Assembly (NCBI GenBank): GCA_018436705.1
Contig: JAHDLA010000007.1
Location: 186,001 to 250,000 of the forward strand
Direction: 5' to 3'
DNA length: 64,000 nucleotides
Source of the DNA: Sedimentibacter sp.
Lineage (GTDB): Bacteria; Bacillota; Clostridia; Tissierellales; Sedimentibacteraceae
The translations under genes and the position numbers were made by a program. The notes beneath the pieces were generated by a model. The model was not told the DNA's origin, did no database searches, and was given only the letters and a program-made list of their open reading frames with translations. Shown one piece after another: positions 26,799 to 36,200 of this stretch (within the stretch, counting starts at the first letter, position 1; each line of letters starts with the position of its first letter).

Positions 26799-27819
26799 AT
26801 GCTTTCTCCTTATTGTTTTTTTTGCACGGAAGCAACACATCATCCGCATGCTCATGCTCAAGCCAGCACATTGTAGTGTGTTCATCCGTAAGTTTGTATT
26901 CAGGAGGTATTGCCTCATAGCATATCTCCATAGCATATTCACACCTTGCAGCAAAAGGACATCCTACAGGAGGAGAAAACAAGTCCGGAGGAGTTCCTTC
27001 TACTGGTTGAAGTTCCTCATCCTTGCTCGTATCAAGGCTTGCTATTGAACATAGTAGTCCGGAAGTGTAAGGATGCTTCGTATTGTAAAAAATTTCATCC
27101 GTCAATCCTCTTTCTATTATTTTACCTCCGTACATTACAAGCACCCTGTCGCACATTTTGGCTATAACTCCCAAATCATGCGTTATCAAAATTACAGATG
27201 TTTTTAACTTCTTTTGCAGTTCCTTAAGCAAGTCAAGTATTTGAGCTTCTATTGTAACATCAAGAGATGTTGTAGGTTCATCAGCAATTATAACGCTTGG
27301 GTTTCCCACAAGAGCTATGGCAATCATAATTCTCTGTTTCATGCCTCCGCTAAGCTCATGAGGATATTGATTGTATCTTCTTTCAGCATCTGAAATTCCC
27401 ACAAGCTTTAAAATTTCTATTGCTTTTTCTTTAAGCTGCTGTTTGTTGTATATATGCCTTTGGACAAATATTTCTTCAATTTGCTTGCCTATTTTCATAG
27501 TTGGATTTAACGATGTCATAGGATCCTGAAATATAAATCCTATCTCAACACCTCTAATTTTTCTGAGTTCAGAATCTGTCATGGTTATTATTTCTTTTCC
27601 CTTGTACTTTATTGATCCTTCCTCAAAAAATCCCGGCGGTTCAGGATTAAGCTTTACCAAGCACTGTGCTGTAACGCTTTTTCCGCATCCAGATTCTCCT
27701 ACTATTCCTATTATTTCTCCCTCATTAACATCAAATGAAACACCCCTTACAGATTTTACCACTCCCCCGTAGGTGTTGAACGAAAATCTTAAATCATTAA
27801 CTTCCAATATTTTATCCAT
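26776..27819 (-). CDS. oppD: oligopeptide ABC transporter ATP-binding protein OppD-type
   Basis: A 347-residue ATPase. Walker A GESGCGKSV, signature ELSGGMKQRIMIAIAL, Walker B VIIADEPTTSLD, H-loop ILITHD, and the C-terminal oligo/HPY Cys motif GCPFAARCEYAMEIC...TMCW. It partners OppF as the heterodimeric motor. AGGGAGTG precedes the ATG; the gene begins 18 bases after oppC. Confidence 0.93.
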   Translation of the reverse strand: MDKILEVNDLRFSFNTYGGVVKSVRGVSFDVNEGEIIGIVGESGCGKSVTAQCLVKLNPEPPGFFEEGSIKYKGKEIITMTDSELRKIRGVEIGFIFQDPMTSLNPTMKIGKQIEEIFVQRHIYNKQQLKEKAIEILKLVGISDAERRYNQYPHELSGGMKQRIMIAIALVGNPSVIIADEPTTSLDVTIEAQILDLLKELQKKLKTSVILITHDLGVIAKMCDRVLVMYGGKIIERGLTDEIFYNTKHPYTSGLLCSIASLDTSKDEELQPVEGTPPDLFSPPVGCPFAARCEYAMEICYEAIPPEYKLTDEHTTMCWLEHEHADDVLLPCKKNNKEKAYGTACTS

Positions 27820-27837
27820 TTCTACACTCCCTTACCT

Positions 27838-28803
27838 TTATTCTGTTCCTCTTAATCTTGGGTCTAAAGCATCCCTCATTCCGTCACCAAGCAGATTGAG
27901 TGCAAGCATTGTAGTACAAATAAAGAAGGATGGTATGAACAGCTGGTAAGGATAAATCCTTAACATCTTAATTCCTGACTTAGCAAGAATTCCCCAACTG
28001 CACTCCGGGGCTGAAATACCAAGCCCTATATAACTTAAAAAAGCTTCATTGAATATTGCCCTTGGCACAGACATAGTCAAATTTGTTATTATTAATCCCA
28101 ACACGTTGGGGATAATATGTTTTATTATTATTGTAATATCAGAAACACCGAGAACCTTGGCAGCTGCTACAAAATCCTGCTCTTTTATTCTTAAGACTTC
28201 TCCTCTGACTACCCTGGCCGTACTTATCCATCCCACTATTACCATGGCTATTATAAGCGAGGTCACACCCGGGCGCAGCACTACCATTACAAGTATTGCT
28301 ACTATAAGATAAGGAATTCCGTACATAACATCAATTATTCTCATGAGAACCATATCCAAAGTTCCGCCGTAATATCCGGAAATACCTCCAACAAAACCCC
28401 CTATAATTGTATTTAACAGTGTGGCTATAACTCCTATGGCCAAAGAAACCCTAGCACCTCTCCAAACTCTTGTCCACAAATCTCTCCCAAGCTCATCCGT
28501 TCCAAACCAATGATCCTTGGATACAAACTGATTCATTTTTGTAGAGTCCTGTGCCGTATACTCATAGCCGCTTATAACAGGACCGATAATTGCTAAAAAA
28601 ATATATACGATAATGATTATCAATCCTGCATAGGCAGCCTTGTTTTTTTTGATTCTTCTCCAAGCATCTTTCCAATACGTAAGATTAGGTCTGGTGATAG
28701 CTTCCATTTTCTCTGAGTTTTTGCCGACATTTTTAAACTTTTCCTCGCTTATGTTGTTCACATCTTCCTCGATTACATTATCTAAATCTATATAATTTTC
28801 CAT
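27838..28803 (-). CDS. oppC: oligopeptide ABC transporter permease OppC-type
   Basis: A 321-residue permease with a cytosolic N-terminal extension of about 45 residues and six membrane helices. It carries WFGTDELGRDLWTRVWRGARVSL (the DppC/OppC 'GTDxxGRD' block) and the EAA-type coupling loop with EQDFVAAAKVLGVSD. Length is normal for OppC. It pairs with the adjacent OppB. Confidence 0.92.
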   Translation of the reverse strand: MENYIDLDNVIEEDVNNISEEKFKNVGKNSEKMEAITRPNLTYWKDAWRRIKKNKAAYAGLIIIIVYIFLAIIGPVISGYEYTAQDSTKMNQFVSKDHWFGTDELGRDLWTRVWRGARVSLAIGVIATLLNTIIGGFVGGISGYYGGTLDMVLMRIIDVMYGIPYLIVAILVMVVLRPGVTSLIIAMVIVGWISTARVVRGEVLRIKEQDFVAAAKVLGVSDITIIIKHIIPNVLGLIITNLTMSVPRAIFNEAFLSYIGLGISAPECSWGILAKSGIKMLRIYPYQLFIPSFFICTTMLALNLLGDGMRDALDPRLRGTE

Positions 28804-28816
28804 TCTGCACCTACCT

Positions 28817-29731
28817 TTAAGAAACCCTTATTCTCGGATCTATTACTCCGTACAATATGTCAACCACCATGTTGGCCAATATAAGAAAAACACCGTAAAA
28901 AACTGTCATTCCCAATATCAGCGTATAATCCAGATTCTGAACACTCTGAACGTAGTACTTACCCATACCCGGTATTGCAAATATAGATTCTATTACAAAT
29001 GTCCCTGTAAGAACACTCGCTACGGTTGGTCCAAGCAAAGTTACAACAGGCATTATGGCATTTCTAATCTGGTGCTTGTATGTTACCCTAAATTTTGATA
29101 TGCCTTTGGACTTTGCTGTCTTAATATAGTCCTGTTGAACAATGTCTAGCATGCTTGCCCTCATCATCCTTGATACCATAGCGATGGTGTAAAATCCCAA
29201 AGCTATAGACGGCAAAATTGTATATTCCAGCCCTTTGTACTGTGCAACCGGAAGTAATCCCCACTGTATCCCAAAAAAGTATTGAAGCAGTCCTCCTATT
29301 ATAAAATCAGGAACCGATGTTCCTATAATGGCTATAATGATACTTATGTAATCCAGAGAATTTCCCCTATTAAGAGCCGCAATTATCCCAAACACCAATC
29401 CGAAAGATATTGATAAAGCCAGTGCTCTCATTCCTAAATCGAAGGAATATGGAAATGAGCTTGCTATGATTGAGTTAACAGACTGATTAACATACTTCAT
29501 GGAATACCCAAAATCTCCCTTAAACAAATTTCCTATATAAGTTAAAAATTGAACCGTAAGCGGTTTATCAAATCCATAGTATTTTTCAAGGTTTGCTCTT
29601 ATTTCCGGAGTCAGCTTGTCGCTTGCAAAAGGTTCTCCCGGCATAAGCCTTACAAGAATGAAAACTACAGTAATCAGCACTAAAATAGTCAGCGCTGAAA
29701 TTAAAAGTCTTTTAAGTATGTATTTAAACAT
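28817..29731 (-). CDS. oppB: oligopeptide ABC transporter permease OppB-type
   Basis: A 304-residue permease with six membrane helices. OppB hallmarks are VRLMPGEPF near the N-terminus, YYGFDKPLTVQFLTYI, GDFGYSM, the coupling loop with QDYIKTAKSKGISKFRV and FVIESIFAIPGMGKYYV. It is preceded by GAGGTG and lies 20 bases after the peptidase gene. Confidence 0.93.
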   Translation of the reverse strand: MFKYILKRLLISALTILVLITVVFILVRLMPGEPFASDKLTPEIRANLEKYYGFDKPLTVQFLTYIGNLFKGDFGYSMKYVNQSVNSIIASSFPYSFDLGMRALALSISFGLVFGIIAALNRGNSLDYISIIIAIIGTSVPDFIIGGLLQYFFGIQWGLLPVAQYKGLEYTILPSIALGFYTIAMVSRMMRASMLDIVQQDYIKTAKSKGISKFRVTYKHQIRNAIMPVVTLLGPTVASVLTGTFVIESIFAIPGMGKYYVQSVQNLDYTLILGMTVFYGVFLILANMVVDILYGVIDPRIRVS

Positions 29732-29751
29732 ATTTGCACCTCTACATTTAT

Positions 29752-30813
29752 TTAAAGCTCAATGAGCTCCCTTACTGCATTTGTAAGGTGTTCATTTCCG
29801 TTATCTGTTATTAGCATTTGATCTTCTATTCTTACTCCGCCCCAATCAGGTATGTATATGCCAGGCTCAATTGTTACTACATTGCCTGAAGCCAGTACAT
29901 CATCAGATCTTGGGCTCAAAAATGGAGTCTCATGCACAAACAAGCCAATTCCATGTCCTACTCCATTATAGTGATATTGATAATACTCTGTATCCTTTAT
30001 AGCTTTAATTGAAGCTTCATACACATCTTTTGCACTTGCTCCGGGAACCATAGCTTTTTTAGAATCTTCGGACATTTTCATTTCAAGTGAATATACTTTT
30101 TTCTGTTCCGGAGTAGCTTTACCTACGACAACAGTTCTCGTCATATCTGAAAGATAGCCCTTGTATCCGCAGCCGTAATCCATAAGAACAAAATCTCCGT
30201 ATTCAATACTTTTGCTTGAAGGAATTCCGTGAAGCAGAGATGTTCTTTTTCCTGAAATCAGTATATTGCCGTAAGGCTTTGTATCAGCTCCCTCAATAAC
30301 CATGTAGTGAGACAGCTTAGATGCCAGCTCTTTTTCTGTTATACCTACCTTTATGTCTTTGATTATTCTTTCGAATGCTCTGTCCGCTATTTGGCAGGCG
30401 GCTCTGAGGCACTCAATTTCCATCTCTGATTTTATGCTTCTGAACCCTTCAATTACACCGGATACCGGCATTGCTTCCGCCTTAGCGTTTCTTAGTTGAG
30501 CGTACATATTATAGCTTACAAAATCACCTTCAAAGCAAAAGCTTTTAATATTCAATTCCTCTATAAGGAGCTTTATTGTTTCCGCAACCGTCTTTCCTTT
30601 TTCTCTCCAATTAATAATTTTATATTTGGGACATTCAAGTGCTGCCTGCTCTGCATATCTTGGATCGGTTAAAAAATAATTTTCTTTTTCAGTAATTAGC
30701 AAATATGCATCATCACTGGTATAATTACTGATGTATCTTACGTTTTGTAAATTAGCTACAAAAAAACCGCCAATATGGTTTGCTTTCATATATTCTCTAA
30801 TTTTTTGCTCCAT
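29752..30813 (-). CDS. Xaa-Pro peptidase (M24 family)
   Basis: A 353-residue cytosolic metallopeptidase of the aminopeptidase P/prolidase type. A creatinase-like N-terminal domain is followed by a pita-bread fold with all metal ligands visible: Asp in VLMDYGCGYKG and LSDMTRTV, His in GVGHGIGLFVHE, Glu in TIEPGIY and RIEDQ. It splits bonds before proline or hydroxyproline. Its place inside the opp operon, opposite hypD, argues that imported Pro/Hyp-containing peptides are its substrates (inference). It lies 82 bases after oppA, behind a hairpin. Confidence 0.92.
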   Translation of the reverse strand: MEQKIREYMKANHIGGFFVANLQNVRYISNYTSDDAYLLITEKENYFLTDPRYAEQAALECPKYKIINWREKGKTVAETIKLLIEELNIKSFCFEGDFVSYNMYAQLRNAKAEAMPVSGVIEGFRSIKSEMEIECLRAACQIADRAFERIIKDIKVGITEKELASKLSHYMVIEGADTKPYGNILISGKRTSLLHGIPSSKSIEYGDFVLMDYGCGYKGYLSDMTRTVVVGKATPEQKKVYSLEMKMSEDSKKAMVPGASAKDVYEASIKAIKDTEYYQYHYNGVGHGIGLFVHETPFLSPRSDDVLASGNVVTIEPGIYIPDWGGVRIEDQMLITDNGNEHLTNAVRELIEL

Positions 30814-30860
30814 CTAAACCCTCTTAATTTTATTTGCAATGCAATAGTTTAAAATGCTCA

Positions 30861-30888
30861 AAAAGATGACTCTAACGAATCATCTTTT
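30861..30888 (-). terminator. intraoperonic hairpin between oppA and the peptidase gene
   Basis: AAAAGATGA pairs with TCATCTTTT, followed on the minus strand by T-rich DNA. Such partial terminators commonly raise binding-protein expression above that of the downstream genes. Confidence 0.65.
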
Positions 30889-30895
30889 CAATATT

Positions 30896-32560
30896 TTATT
30901 TTTGTATATCTGCATAAATATAGTCAAAATTTAATCCAACGAAGTATGTTTCAAGTCCTTTTACCCTATCATTAAGAAGCATTGCATTTCTCCTCAGCTG
31001 AAGCGGAACAATTCCACCATCTTCAAGCAGGGTTTTCTCTGCATTGAACAGTGCATCCATTCGTTCTTTCGGCTCTGAATTACTTAGCGCTTCTTCTATA
31101 AATCCGTCATATGCCTCGCTTGAATATGAACCGTGATTGTAAGGAGAATCTGTCGGCCACAGCTCCAAGTATGACATAGGATCAGGGTAATCAGGAACCC
31201 ATCCGCTTACAACCATTTCAAATTCATGATTGGATTCCATTTCAAGTCTTTGCTTATATGGAACCTGTCTAATGTTAACCGTAATTCCCAAAGCTGTCTG
31301 GAATTGACTTTGAAGAACTTCGGCCTCAATTCTTGCTCTTTCCTGATCTGTCGTCATCAGTTCAAGATGTACATCCGCAGGGTCTGTTACTCCCAGCTCT
31401 TCCATGGCCATATTTAGGTAATTCTTTGCCTTATCTGCATCAGACTTAAGAGGATATGCTTCATAAGGATATTCTTCTCCATAGCTCTTTTCAACTCCAT
31501 TCACCTGAGGAAGAACATACCTTGTATTAGGCTGGTACAGGTTCTGACTGCTCAGCAATATGTACTCCTCTCTGTTAAGAGCATAATTCAACGCAAGTCT
31601 TAAATTCTTATTTTTTAAATCGCTGGAGCCGTCCATATTAAGCTTAATAAAATCGTTTGCTCCGTCGTTATAATAGATTACCTGGTCTTCATAATTTTTT
31701 AAAACCTCTGCCGGAACATTTACAAAGTCAAGTTCATCGCCTTCATACATTGCAAGAGCTGTCATTGCATCGGCAACAGTCAGTATATGCACCTCATCAA
31801 GATTCACTGCATCCTTATTCCAATAATTCGGATTTTTTTCAAGAATTAGCCTGTCTTCATGTCTCCATTCTTTTACTATAAACGGTCCGCTGTAAACATT
31901 TTTCTCCGCATCTCCCGCGTAATCCTTGCCGTATTTTTCAACAATATCCTGTCTTACCGGACATAATTGAGACATAGAAAGCATGCTCAGAAAATATCCC
32001 GTAGGATTATTTAGCTCTATTACAAGCGTCTTATCATCCGTTGCTTTTACTCCAAGTTCATCAACAGGTAGTTTTCCTGCATTAATTTCGCCTGCATTTT
32101 TTATGAGTGTAGTTACAAGAAAAGAATAGTCACTTGCTGTAGCAGGGTCCACCAAGCGCTTAATTCCGTATTCATAATCTTGTGCCTTTATCTCCACTCC
32201 GTCAGACCAAGCCGCATCCCTCAAATAAAATGTATACGTTTTACCATCGTCTGATATTTCATATCTCTCTGCCATGCCGGGAAGAATTTCACCTACATGG
32301 TTACGCATTAAACCTTCATAAATATGAAATCCTACTGTTGAGCTCGGTATAGAATTCATAAGCTGCGGGTCAAGCGTAGGCGCATCCGCCGTCAAAGAAT
32401 ATCTTAATATTTTTTTGCTGCTTGTTTCCTCCGCATTTTCGCCACTCTGTTCATTGCTTGTTGGTTTTTCAGCATTTTCCCCTGGTGTTGTGCATGCTGC
32501 CATAGAAAAGCATAATGTAATTACCAAGAAAAGTGAAATAAGTTTTTTAAACTTTGCCAT
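30896..32560 (-). CDS. oppA: oligopeptide ABC transporter substrate-binding lipoprotein
   Basis: A 554-residue SBP_bac_5 protein anchored by a lipobox (CFSMAAC). Family blocks: LDPQLMNSIPSSTVGFHIYEGLM, DGKTYTFYLRDAAWSDG, SGPFIVKEWRHEDRLILEKNP and NLRLALNYALNRE. It captures peptides for OppBCDF and is the first gene of the operon, behind a -24/-12 element. AAGGAGGAAATT precedes the ATG. Specificity for Hyp/Pro peptides is inferred only from context. Confidence 0.93.
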   Translation of the reverse strand: MAKFKKLISLFLVITLCFSMAACTTPGENAEKPTSNEQSGENAEETSSKKILRYSLTADAPTLDPQLMNSIPSSTVGFHIYEGLMRNHVGEILPGMAERYEISDDGKTYTFYLRDAAWSDGVEIKAQDYEYGIKRLVDPATASDYSFLVTTLIKNAGEINAGKLPVDELGVKATDDKTLVIELNNPTGYFLSMLSMSQLCPVRQDIVEKYGKDYAGDAEKNVYSGPFIVKEWRHEDRLILEKNPNYWNKDAVNLDEVHILTVADAMTALAMYEGDELDFVNVPAEVLKNYEDQVIYYNDGANDFIKLNMDGSSDLKNKNLRLALNYALNREEYILLSSQNLYQPNTRYVLPQVNGVEKSYGEEYPYEAYPLKSDADKAKNYLNMAMEELGVTDPADVHLELMTTDQERARIEAEVLQSQFQTALGITVNIRQVPYKQRLEMESNHEFEMVVSGWVPDYPDPMSYLELWPTDSPYNHGSYSSEAYDGFIEEALSNSEPKERMDALFNAEKTLLEDGGIVPLQLRRNAMLLNDRVKGLETYFVGLNFDYIYADIQK

Positions 32561-32856
32561 AATTTCCTCCTTGAATTTTTTACCAATGGTAGTAACGTTT
32601 GATGTTTAACGTTTTCTTTTTCCATTACATTATTTATTGCACAAACTATACCAACTAGCATATACTTGAATTTTATGCATTTTTTGGATTCAAATAAATT
32701 ATAATGTTCAAATATTCAGCATTTTTTGCAAAATATTTTTACACTTGTATATATTATTATACATATTCTATTATTGGAAATTGTATAAATTTTACCCGTT
32801 AAGAATACAGCTATGCCGTCTCTTAACAGGTATGGTTAATAAGTTTTACAAATATC
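32561..32856. promoter_or_regulatory. oppA control region with sigma-54 promoter and possible enhancer
   Basis: On the minus strand at 32638-32653, TGGTATAGTTTGTGCA has GG and GC 12 bases apart, a weaker -24/-12 element 78 bases before oppA. At 32724-32743, TTTTGCAAAATATTTTTACA resembles the block upstream of hypED (TTTTGTACAAATATTTTACA). No ORF or RNA gene is seen in the rest of this 296-bp gap. Confidence 0.55.
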
Positions 32857-34041
32857 TTACTTATCAATTATTGCTCCGGGCTTAATAATAGATGCACCAT
32901 ACTTTTTCCGTATATCGTAAATGGTTTTTTCTATCAAATCTGTTTTGTCCGAATTCATGTCTCTGCTGTCTTCACACACATCAAACAACGATATTTGTTC
33001 TGATTCATAATTTTCAAATCCGCTGAGACTTATTCCTATAAGCCGTATGGGTTCGCGATTCCAGTTTTTTTCAAAAAGTTTTATCCCGGCAGAATATATA
33101 TCTCTTACCAGACATGTAGCCGGAACCATCATCTGCCTTGTAATACTTTTAAAATCAGAATACTTTATACTTATTTGTACGGTACGTCCTTTTTTTGCAT
33201 GCCTGCGTGCCGTCATACCCACACTGTCAGAAAGCTCAAATAATACAGTCTTTATATATTCCATATCAGTTGTATCATGAGGAAGAGTAGTGGACCTTCC
33301 GATTGATTTCATGTCTCCGTCCGAGTTGCATTTGACCGGTGATAGGTCTATTCCGTTAGCCAAAAGTGAAATCTCTAAACCCATTTTACCAAGTTTTTTT
33401 ACAAGGTATTCTCTGTCAAACACAGCTAGATTCATAATTGTGTATATTCCCATACCCTGGAGTTTAAAGGCTGTCTTCTTACCGACACCATACATACTTC
33501 CTACAGGTAAAGGCCACATTTTTTCCTTTATGTCCTTTATCCAAAGTTCGGTAATTCCATGAGGTTTCTTCATTTCCGATGCCATTTTTGCTAAAAATTT
33601 ATTTTCTGATATTCCAATAGAGCACCATAGATTTAATTCGTTATTAATTCTGCGCATAATTTTTTCAGCTGCCTCACGCGGCTCGCCAAAAATCCCTCCG
33701 CACCCAGTCATATCAAGCCACGCCTCATCAATGCTATTTTGTTCTATAACAGGCGTAAAAGAGGACAGAATATCCATTACTTCTTTTGATTTTTGATGAT
33801 AGAAACTATGATCAGGAGGAATTACAACTAATTCAGGGCAAAGTTTGTAAGCATCTTTGAGAATCATAGTTGTCTTGATTCCACGTTTTCTTGCCTCATA
33901 ATTTGCCGTTAGAATTATTCCTGATCTGTTTTCGGGATCACCTGCCACAGCTGCAGGTTTTCCTGTGATTTCAGGGTGCCTGGTTTGTTCGCAGCTTATA
34001 AAAAAAGCATTCATATCAACTAAAAAAACTACTCTATCCAA
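32857..34041 (-). CDS. dinB: DNA polymerase IV (Y family, DinB)
   Basis: A 394-residue translesion polymerase. Palm motif VFLVDMNAFFISCEQ (DxN variant; usual DMDAFFAxVE), steric region GIILTANYEARKRGI and the catalytic SIDEAWLDMTG, followed by the thumb (LWCSIGISENKFLAKMASEMKKP) and little-finger domains. The start appears to be TTG with AGGTG in front. It forms a two-gene unit with the 105-residue protein upstream. The Asn in place of the second Asp of DMDAFF is notable, though the catalytic Asp and the SIDE acidic pair remain. Confidence 0.9.
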   Translation of the reverse strand: MDRVVFLVDMNAFFISCEQTRHPEITGKPAAVAGDPENRSGIILTANYEARKRGIKTTMILKDAYKLCPELVVIPPDHSFYHQKSKEVMDILSSFTPVIEQNSIDEAWLDMTGCGGIFGEPREAAEKIMRRINNELNLWCSIGISENKFLAKMASEMKKPHGITELWIKDIKEKMWPLPVGSMYGVGKKTAFKLQGMGIYTIMNLAVFDREYLVKKLGKMGLEISLLANGIDLSPVKCNSDGDMKSIGRSTTLPHDTTDMEYIKTVLFELSDSVGMTARRHAKKGRTVQISIKYSDFKSITRQMMVPATCLVRDIYSAGIKLFEKNWNREPIRLIGISLSGFENYESEQISLFDVCEDSRDMNSDKTDLIEKTIYDIRKKYGASIIKPGAIIDK

Positions 34042-34049
34042 ATTATCAC

Positions 34050-34367
34050 CTACTGTGAATCTGTTCCGAATCCTGACATTGTAAGGAAACCAATCTTAAA
34101 AACTGATTCAACATCAATTACAACATCATTATCTTCAGGCATGTATACGGTTTTTGAAACATAGATATCTATTCCATCAATATTCACCTTATTGTACTCT
34201 TCTGCAGATTTTGGCTTTTTTGCAAACACCTCCGGAACGGGAATAACTGCAAAGTCTCCGTTCGTTCTGTATCCCGGAAACTCGATTACAATGGACGCTT
34301 TTCCTTTTTTCTCGAGATACTTCAAAGCTTTCTCAGTTATCTTGATTTTATCGTATTTTGTTTCCAT
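34050..34367 (-). CDS. small HesB-like protein resembling the CC/Se-motif family, without the Cys pair
   Basis: A 105-residue cytosolic protein, KITEKALKYLEKKGKASIVIEF...PEVFAKKPKSAEEYNKVNIDGIDIYVSK. The order of helix, beta strands and the 'KPKxxxxYNxxxxDGIxIYV' segment recalls the small CC/Se-motif (seleno)protein family. It has no Cys at all, where that family places CC or C-Sec. The family link is from memory and weak. It lies eight bases upstream of dinB in the same orientation. Confidence 0.45.
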   Translation of the reverse strand: METKYDKIKITEKALKYLEKKGKASIVIEFPGYRTNGDFAVIPVPEVFAKKPKSAEEYNKVNIDGIDIYVSKTVYMPEDNDVVIDVESVFKIGFLTMSGFGTDSQ

Positions 34368-34505
34368 ACATACATCCTTTTTATAATATTTTATCTATTA
34401 TATCATAAATTTTAGATATGCAAATTAAAACCCAAAATTTATCTGCTTGTACTAAGATTACTTTTAAGTTAAACTAAGAATATATTTAATTGAGAAAGGA
34501 TTTTT

Positions 34506-35873
34506 ATGAGCAGCAGCATAAATTTAACAGAAGGAAGCATAAGGTATACATTAGTTAAGCTTGCTCTTCCAATAATGGGAACAGGCTTTATTCAAATGGC
34601 ATATAATCTTACCGATATAATATGGCTGGGCAGAGTTAGCACCAGTGCAGTTGCAGCCGCTGGAACGGCAGGTTTTTTCATGTGGTTTGGAGCTGCATTA
34701 ATTTTAATTTCTCAGGTAGGTGTAGGAGTAAATGTAGCACAGTGTCTCGGAAGAAATGACGTAGAAAATGCCAAGAAATTTATAACGAACGGATTTCAGC
34801 TGGATTTCTTTATAGCAGTACTATACTCCTTGATTTTGTTTAGCTTCAGACATCAGCTTATAGCGTTTTTTAATCTGGATGACAAAGATGTAATTGAAAT
34901 GGCAGTAAATTATCTGGCAATCATAGGCACAGGAATCACTTTTCACTTTTTGAATCCTGTTTTTTCGGCAATTTTAAATAGCTCCGGAAACAGTCTCACT
35001 CCTTTTAAAATAAACACAATAGGTTTGATTGCCAATATAATAATTGATCCCATCCTTATATTCGGGCTTGGCCCCATTCCAAAACTGGGAATAAACGGAG
35101 CGGCGCTTGCAACCATAATGTCACAAATTTTTGTAACAATTATTTTCCTCATAACAGGAAAATTCAACAACAATCTGTATTCACATGTAAAACTTTTTGA
35201 GAAGCCTGATATTAATTTTATATGCAAAATAGTAAATATTGGAATTCCGCCTTTTCTTCAAACAGGCATTCATGCATTCATAAATATGTTTATAACAAAA
35301 ATTGTTGCAGGATTTGGCCCGGTTGCTGTAGCAGTTCAAAGCATAGGATCAAATATAGAGTCCATAACATGGATGACAGCCGACGGATTTTCTGCTGCAA
35401 TTTCGGCATTTACCGGACAAAACTACGGAGCCGGAAAAATCGAACGCATTAAAGAAGGATACAAGCAGGGAATACAAATATTGGGAGGAATCGGAATACT
35501 CTCTACCTTGCTTCTTATATTTGCAGCAGAAATACTGTTCACCATATTCGTCCCCGATGACCCGGATGCAATCAGGGAAGGCATAACATATTTAAGAATA
35601 CTCGGACTGTCTCAATTTTTTATGAGCATTGAAATAGGAACGACAGGTGCATTTAATGGCCTTGGAAGAACACTTCCTCCCACAATTAACGGAGTTATTT
35701 TAAATGCACTGAGAATACCTGCCGCAATAATTTTAAGTTCTACTGCAATGGGATTGTCCGGTGTATGGTTCAGTATCAGCATGTCTTCCATAATAAAAGG
35801 AATAACTCTATTCGTATGGTTCAAGTTTGCATCAAAAAATTTATCATCAAAAAAATTAATTGAGAAATCATGA
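34506..35873 (+). CDS. MATE family efflux transporter
   Basis: A 455-residue protein with twelve membrane helices. The opening is typical of the family (LTEGSIRYTLVKLALPIMGTGFIQMAYNLTD). SNIESITWMTADGFSAAISAF and GQNYGAGKIERIKEGYKQG in the second half are the standard MATE repeats. MATE pumps export cationic drugs or metabolites using Na+ or H+. GAGAAAGGA precedes the ATG. No neighbour clarifies its substrate. Confidence 0.93.
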   Translation: MSSSINLTEGSIRYTLVKLALPIMGTGFIQMAYNLTDIIWLGRVSTSAVAAAGTAGFFMWFGAALILISQVGVGVNVAQCLGRNDVENAKKFITNGFQLDFFIAVLYSLILFSFRHQLIAFFNLDDKDVIEMAVNYLAIIGTGITFHFLNPVFSAILNSSGNSLTPFKINTIGLIANIIIDPILIFGLGPIPKLGINGAALATIMSQIFVTIIFLITGKFNNNLYSHVKLFEKPDINFICKIVNIGIPPFLQTGIHAFINMFITKIVAGFGPVAVAVQSIGSNIESITWMTADGFSAAISAFTGQNYGAGKIERIKEGYKQGIQILGGIGILSTLLLIFAAEILFTIFVPDDPDAIREGITYLRILGLSQFFMSIEIGTTGAFNGLGRTLPPTINGVILNALRIPAAIILSSTAMGLSGVWFSISMSSIIKGITLFVWFKFASKNLSSKKLIEKS

Positions 35874-35966
35874 CATTAAAAACAGAGTATAGTTATAATA
35901 AATCTACATATTCTTATTATATGGTGTCAAATCATAATTTAAGCGCATAATTGAAAGGAGAACACT

Positions 35967-36143
35967 ATGACTATACATCCGGATAATGAAGTGGATTTAT
36001 TACTGCAAACTGAAGCAAAACAGTTTATAGATCAAATGAAAGCAGAGCCGACCTCGAACAGGGAAGTAAAAAAATTCATAGAACTCGAAAAGAAAAAATA
36101 TAAAAAAACTGATAAACTTAATGATATGATTAACAGATATTAG
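35967..36143 (+). CDS. small hypothetical protein, 58 aa
   Basis: A short ORF with a good ribosome site (GAAAGGAGAACACT then ATG). The product starts MTIHPDNEVDLLLQTEAK, continues QFIDQMKAEPTS and ends with a Lys-rich helix (FIELEKKKYKKTDKLNDM). It is charged, probably helical, with no membrane segment or Cys. I do not recognise a family. It lies 57 bases before the cupin gene and could be co-transcribed with it. Confidence 0.6.
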   Translation: MTIHPDNEVDLLLQTEAKQFIDQMKAEPTSNREVKKFIELEKKKYKKTDKLNDMINRY

Positions 36144-36200
36144 CAATTAATGTTCATGTGCATAAGATATTGTTATAAGGTAGGAAAGGAAGGAAAAATA

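Noticed and set aside
25836..26954. N-terminally extended OppF from 26954
   Set aside because: The extra 52 residues are the out-of-frame shadow of the oppD end; the ATG at 26798 has AGGAGA in front.
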